From JAYZDF01 sp036337945 (GTDB taxonomy: Bacteria > Myxococcota > Kuafuiibacteriia > Kuafuiibacteriales > Kuafuiibacteriaceae), in contig JAYZDF010000032.1 in the NCBI GenBank assembly GCA_036337945.1, positions 1 through 24,864 on the forward strand: 24,864 nucleotides of DNA, read 5' to 3'. Within the stretch, counting starts at the first letter, position 1. Every line of letters begins with the position of its first letter. A model generated the notes under the pieces. That model was not told where the DNA came from, ran no database searches, and worked only from the letters and a program-made list of their open reading frames with translations. Position numbers and translations under genes: made by a program. Below, piece by piece: positions 21,716 to 24,864 of the stretch.

Positions 21716-23907
21716 TTGAGCTGAAATACGCTTTGGACAACTAAACCATCGTAATTGCCCGCATCATCAAGGTGGGGAGAAGCTGTCAAACCCAAAAACT
21801 TCATCAACGAATTCGTATTGATCGAGGCACTCTTCGATGAGGGCTTTTTGTTTTTGTGCTCGCCATTTGCATAAAAGTATTGGTGCGCGACGTACCCGCC
21901 AATACCGAGTCCAAACGTCGTCCCAAGTAAGTTACTTATTATCAGGCTATTGCTGTCCGAAGTGTAAAGCGACGTGAGAAGAACAGCTATAGCTGATGCG
22001 CCTAAACCACCGAGGCTTGCCCAACCGACGACTTGTGGAGCAATGTTCGCTCCGTTTGGCGCGATAAGGTAGGCAGTAGCAAATGCGCCCAAATCAGCGG
22101 TGAGCACGGTGGCCAGTGGTAGCCAGATTTGGTCTGCGTTACTTAAAGCGATGCTCCATCCGGAATACCAAAGTCCCCAGACCCAGCCGAGACTACTCAT
22201 AGTCACATCCCATGTTTCAATTTCGTATTGGCGAGATAGATAAGCGGCACCCAAACCAAAACTCGTACCTGTGGTCAGCACTAGACCTGCGATTTGTTCT
22301 TCACTCATCGAGGTTCCCGGCCCGAATATTACTGCGATAGCAGCGCCATGTGCTAGGCCGACGAAGGTAGCCATTGGTGGCAAGATCACTTGTGACGTGG
22401 TGAATTTTGTATCATCGCTAGTAAGAGAGGCTCCAACTATCCCAAGGAGCCCTCCCGTGAGCATAGCGCCAGTGACTATTTCGTAGTCTGCATTTGCGAG
22501 CAAACTAAGTCCGGTTCCTGCCATTTTTCCGTAGACTGATGATGCACCAATATAGGCAACGTCGGCGCCCGATAGGTCGGAGTATTGAGATAAAACAGTC
22601 ATTCCGATAGCTCCAAGCCCAAAGCTTAGAGATGCGGTGGCGAATGTTTTGTCATTGGATATAAACTTATCTGTGATCATGCCAGCGTAGAATGCTGTTT
22701 CGAGTGAACCATAGCCAATCAATGATAAATCGCCAAATGTGAAGCTTAAATCTTTCGCGAAGTAAGTTCCAGCGCTCAAACCAAGCATTGATGAGCCCAG
22801 TAAGGTTGCGCTGAGGACTTTGTCGGATGCGTTTGGGTTTGTCAGCTCCAAAGCGCTCAGCGCGATAATAATTGAGTCTAAAGTAATCGCATTTATTGTT
22901 ATGAGATCTTTGATGTTTGGTTTCAGACTGGAATGAGCGAGGAATGCTCCGCCAATGAGAGTCATTTCTCCAATGAGTTCAAAGGTTGCTTTCCTTGTTT
23001 GATCGCTTTGTGATTCAGAAGAGGTATCGAAGATGCTTTCATTGAGCAGTGCACCCGCCGCAAGTCCCCAAACTGCGGCATTAAGATAATACAGGGAGTC
23101 GTCTCGTGAAAAGTGATCGCTCAGTAGTGCCCCTGTTCCAGCACCGATGAGACCGCCACCAAAAAAGCCAAGACCTTCACCAGACTCAGACTTCCCTAAA
23201 GTTCCGAGTCTTTGAAGTGCATTCGAACCAATGAATGCCCCCGCTAATCCAGGGAAAAAATAGTGTGCAAAGTTTTTTGCTTTTGTGATCTTGATGGGCG
23301 TGCCTGCAAGTTTGCTGTACGCTACGAGGGCTCTTTTTTGCAGCTCGGAATCGAATCGCTTATCCTGGATAACATCCCGAAGCTTATTCGTAACCCCTGG
23401 ATTCGTGTGAGCAATCAGATAATCAAGAGCTTTTCTTGCGATTGGACGCGAGAGGCGTCGAGCCGCAGCTACCAAATAATTGTCTGCGTTTTCGCTGTCA
23501 AATTTAGACAGAATTCTCAGTGCTCTAATCTGAGCCTTCGCTGAACGATCATTTAGTGCAATGTATCCGATGAACGGTATGATGCGCCTGTCATTGCGGG
23601 CTGCGAGTTTCTCAGCGATGTCGAATCGCGCCTCATTGGAAATCGCTGTCATTAGTTGCAGTAATTCATCTGTATCCTTAGAAGAGGATTCGCTCGGTGC
23701 TTGAGTCGAGGTCTGAACGATAAGCCCCCCAGGCTCTGGGGTCACGAATGAAACGCTGGACGAACTCGTCGAAGAGGTGACAGCTGACAACTTGAAGCTT
23801 GGTGTATTCCTCTTGTCAAAAACTAGGGGATCGCTAGGAATGATTGGGGATCCTGGTTCTGCTTGCCCAGCAGTAAGCGTCGCAAACAACGCGAGAGAAA
23901 TAAGCAT
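21712..23907 (-). CDS. HEAT-repeat protein with tandem Gly-rich membrane repeats, function unknown
   Basis: An envelope protein of 731 residues. A signal peptide (1-16, ending GQA) is followed by a Ser/Thr-rich stretch (40-76) and a HEAT-like helical region (~80-205: EARFDIAEKLAARNDRRII, AKAQIRALRILSKFD, SRPIARKALDYLIAH). Residues ~213-680 are a long series of Gly/Ala-rich hydrophobic hairpins. Similar units recur every ~54-62 residues, with anchor glycines near 398, 454, 574 and 628 (GDLSLIGYG, DVAYIGASSVYG, DVTMSSLGWVWG, PQVVGWASLGG). The tail is Lys/Ser-rich and soluble. I do not recognise a named family; a large membrane-embedded helical solenoid is inferred. Start ATG 23907 has no Shine-Dalgarno; a promoter 7 bases upstream suggests a leaderless message. 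Confidence 0.8.
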   Translation of the reverse strand: MLISLALFATLTAGQAEPGSPIIPSDPLVFDKRNTPSFKLSAVTSSTSSSSVSFVTPEPGGLIVQTSTQAPSESSSKDTDELLQLMTAISNEARFDIAEKLAARNDRRIIPFIGYIALNDRSAKAQIRALRILSKFDSENADNYLVAAARRLSRPIARKALDYLIAHTNPGVTNKLRDVIQDKRFDSELQKRALVAYSKLAGTPIKITKAKNFAHYFFPGLAGAFIGSNALQRLGTLGKSESGEGLGFFGGGLIGAGTGALLSDHFSRDDSLYYLNAAVWGLAAGALLNESIFDTSSESQSDQTRKATFELIGEMTLIGGAFLAHSSLKPNIKDLITINAITLDSIIIALSALELTNPNASDKVLSATLLGSSMLGLSAGTYFAKDLSFTFGDLSLIGYGSLETAFYAGMITDKFISNDKTFATASLSFGLGAIGMTVLSQYSDLSGADVAYIGASSVYGKMAGTGLSLLANADYEIVTGAMLTGGLLGIVGASLTSDDTKFTTSQVILPPMATFVGLAHGAAIAVIFGPGTSMSEEQIAGLVLTTGTSFGLGAAYLSRQYEIETWDVTMSSLGWVWGLWYSGWSIALSNADQIWLPLATVLTADLGAFATAYLIAPNGANIAPQVVGWASLGGLGASAIAVLLTSLYTSDSNSLIISNLLGTTFGLGIGGYVAHQYFYANGEHKNKKPSSKSASINTNSLMKFLGLTASPHLDDAGNYDGLVVQSVFQLN

Positions 23908-23936
23908 TTGCTAGACAGTATTTTGTCAAATATATT
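23908..23936 (+). promoter_or_regulatory. Sigma-70-like promoter for the coiled-coil gene
   Basis: TTGCTA (23908-23913), an exact 17-base spacer and TATATT (23931-23936) match consensus at 4 of 6 and 5 of 6. Transcription would start near 23943, leaving a leader of about 48 bases before the ATG at 23991. Confidence 0.5.
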
Positions 23937-23943
23937 TGGGCAA
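23915..23943 (-). promoter_or_regulatory. Candidate leaderless promoter of the HEAT/membrane-repeat gene
   Basis: On the minus strand TTGCCC (23943-23938), a 17-base spacer and TACTGT (23920-23915) are followed by exactly 7 bases and the ATG at 23907. That puts the transcription start on the A of the start codon. It overlaps the plus-strand promoter, so the two divergent genes would compete for RNA polymerase. Confidence 0.4.
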
Positions 23944-23990
23944 GCCATGACGCCGTTTTCTTCTCATTTATTTCGGTGTGTGTGTTTCTC

Positions 23991-24864
23991 ATGAGCGACC
24001 CTGTATCTGGACCGTACGACGTTCACCTTGGCAAGCATTGCGCCATAGAGTTTGTTCTCACGGAGAGTGCGGCTGAACACTCTCAGGCAGCTGGTAGGGG
24101 GCCTTCAATCGTCTGTGTGCGCGATACCGGCTCTCAAACAGAACGTTCCGTATTGCAGATTCCGCTGAAGCAAAGCGAAAGCTTTGCCTTAGGAGGTCAG
24201 CACTATGATGGTTCTCAGTTTTTTCCAACGCCAAATCAAATCGAACAGTTTGAGTCATCGAAGATTGAAGAATTAGATCAATACAAAGAGAAGCTGATAA
24301 AGCTCGATACAGAGAAAATAGAGCGGGAACTGATTCGAGTTGAAGAAGAAATAAATTCTCGCTTTGGAGCCAGTCGCGAAGCGCTGGCGGAGAGGAAACT
24401 GCGGCGAGCGCAGCGCAGAGAACAACTTCGGCTGATGGAGCATGATGGGAAAGAGCTCCAAATGTTGGACCATCAATCTCACGATGACAGCCGAGAAATT
24501 CGGCGAATGAAGTCGATGATTCGAAGTGAGACGGAATCGCTCAAAGAGGAAATTCGGCGGCGTCGCCGAGAACAAAGTCGACTGAAAAAAGAACGTGCTC
24601 AAATTGCACGTTGTCTTCAGGAGACCCTAAGAGAATCATTCTTGTGGGAGACAATTCTTCATATGCAGCCTGGCGAATTTCCCGAAAGTTATCGGGGCTT
24701 TTTGTTGGTGAGACTTTTTGCGGCGGTTGCGAGACACGGCTTAAAAAACGTCGAGTTTTCAATTATTGGGGACACAGAAAAAGATATTTCAGAGGCTCTT
24801 CGAGCGATCGAAAAAGAAGCTCTTGAGCTTCAACAGCTGTCTGACAGAGCTCTTTCGCATCTGT
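23991..24864 (+). CDS. Coiled-coil protein, 3' end cut by window edge, function unknown
   Basis: The frame is open from ATG 23991 to the end of the window (291 residues). There is no signal peptide. Residues 1-75 look like a small beta-rich domain (GPYDVHLGKHCAIEFVL, SIVCVRDTG, RSVLQIPL). Residues ~85-215 form a highly charged Arg/Glu/Lys coiled coil (KIERELIRVEEEINSR, EIRRRRREQSRLKKERAQ). After ~218 a globular segment starts (PGEFPESYRGFLLVRLFAAV), followed by more helix. I recognise no family; cytoskeletal, motility-associated or secretion-complex roles are possible but unsupported. In-frame GTG codons 9 and 15 bases upstream are alternative starts and no Shine-Dalgarno is seen. It is divergent from the HEAT/membrane-repeat gene, sharing an 83-base promoter region. 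Confidence 0.75.
   Translation, partial: MSDPVSGPYDVHLGKHCAIEFVLTESAAEHSQAAGRGPSIVCVRDTGSQTERSVLQIPLKQSESFALGGQHYDGSQFFPTPNQIEQFESSKIEELDQYKEKLIKLDTEKIERELIRVEEEINSRFGASREALAERKLRRAQRREQLRLMEHDGKELQMLDHQSHDDSREIRRMKSMIRSETESLKEEIRRRRREQSRLKKERAQIARCLQETLRESFLWETILHMQPGEFPESYRGFLLVRLFAAVARHGLKNVEFSIIGDTEKDISEALRAIEKEALELQQLSDRALSHL

Overview
The window carries 17 protein-coding genes, two of them cut by the window edges, and no rRNA, tRNA, CRISPR array, insertion sequence or phage gene that I can recognise. No gap between genes exceeds about 190 bases. Base composition is moderate (near 50% GC by eye). The gene content points to a free-living Gram-negative aerobe of the former deltaproteobacterial kind (Myxococcota or Bradymonadota-like): lipoproteins with Asp-Ser-Gly / Asp-Ala-Gly linkers, a SUMF1-type domain set in Cys-rich repeats, a di-haem peroxidase, a copper monooxygenase fused to a haem c domain, and a HEAT/membrane-repeat protein. 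This placement is inference; no marker gene fixes it.

Layout. 1-3765 (minus strand): a sirtuin cut by the left edge, a membrane CTP-dependent lipid kinase of the DGK1/SEC59 family with an extra N-terminal helical region, and a large beta-propeller lipoprotein. 3928-5871 (plus): pyrC (dihydroorotase) and a MerR-type regulator. 5981-12391 (plus): a DSG-linker lipoprotein, a ~1100-residue circularly permuted ATP-grasp protein with a C-terminal HExxH region, a small lipoprotein, and a CCP/MauG-type di-haem protein. 12491-15984 (minus): haem-c/copper monooxygenase, MAPEG protein, TauE/SafE permease and DUF1853 protein, closely spaced and probably one operon. 16125-18176 (plus): SUMF1 domain framed by ten four-cysteine repeats. 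18178-20962 (minus): the MaeB-type malic enzyme and a DUF2237 protein. 21092-21715 (plus): class III cyclase-homology protein, overlapping by 4 bases the end of a 731-residue HEAT/multi-pass membrane-repeat protein (minus, 21712-23907). 23991-end (plus): a coiled-coil protein cut by the right edge.

Roles fall into three groups. Housekeeping: pyrC (pyrimidine synthesis) and malic enzyme (pyruvate/NADPH supply). Envelope and redox: two haem/copper oxidoreductases, MAPEG, TauE, several lipoproteins. Regulation and signalling: MerR, cyclase homologue, sirtuin. The best candidate for an undescribed system is the ATP-grasp/HExxH fusion at 7088-10384, which appears to join ATP-dependent peptide ligation and zinc proteolysis in one cytoplasmic polypeptide. 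Other notable items are the SUMF1 domain within tetra-Cys repeats, the lipoprotein/di-haem peroxidase pair, the membrane-repeat protein, and a hairpin overlapping the Shine-Dalgarno of the lipid kinase gene. Several genes with no upstream partner lack a Shine-Dalgarno and have a -10-like hexamer just before the start codon, which suggests leaderless mRNAs; genes inside operons tend to have good Shine-Dalgarno sites.
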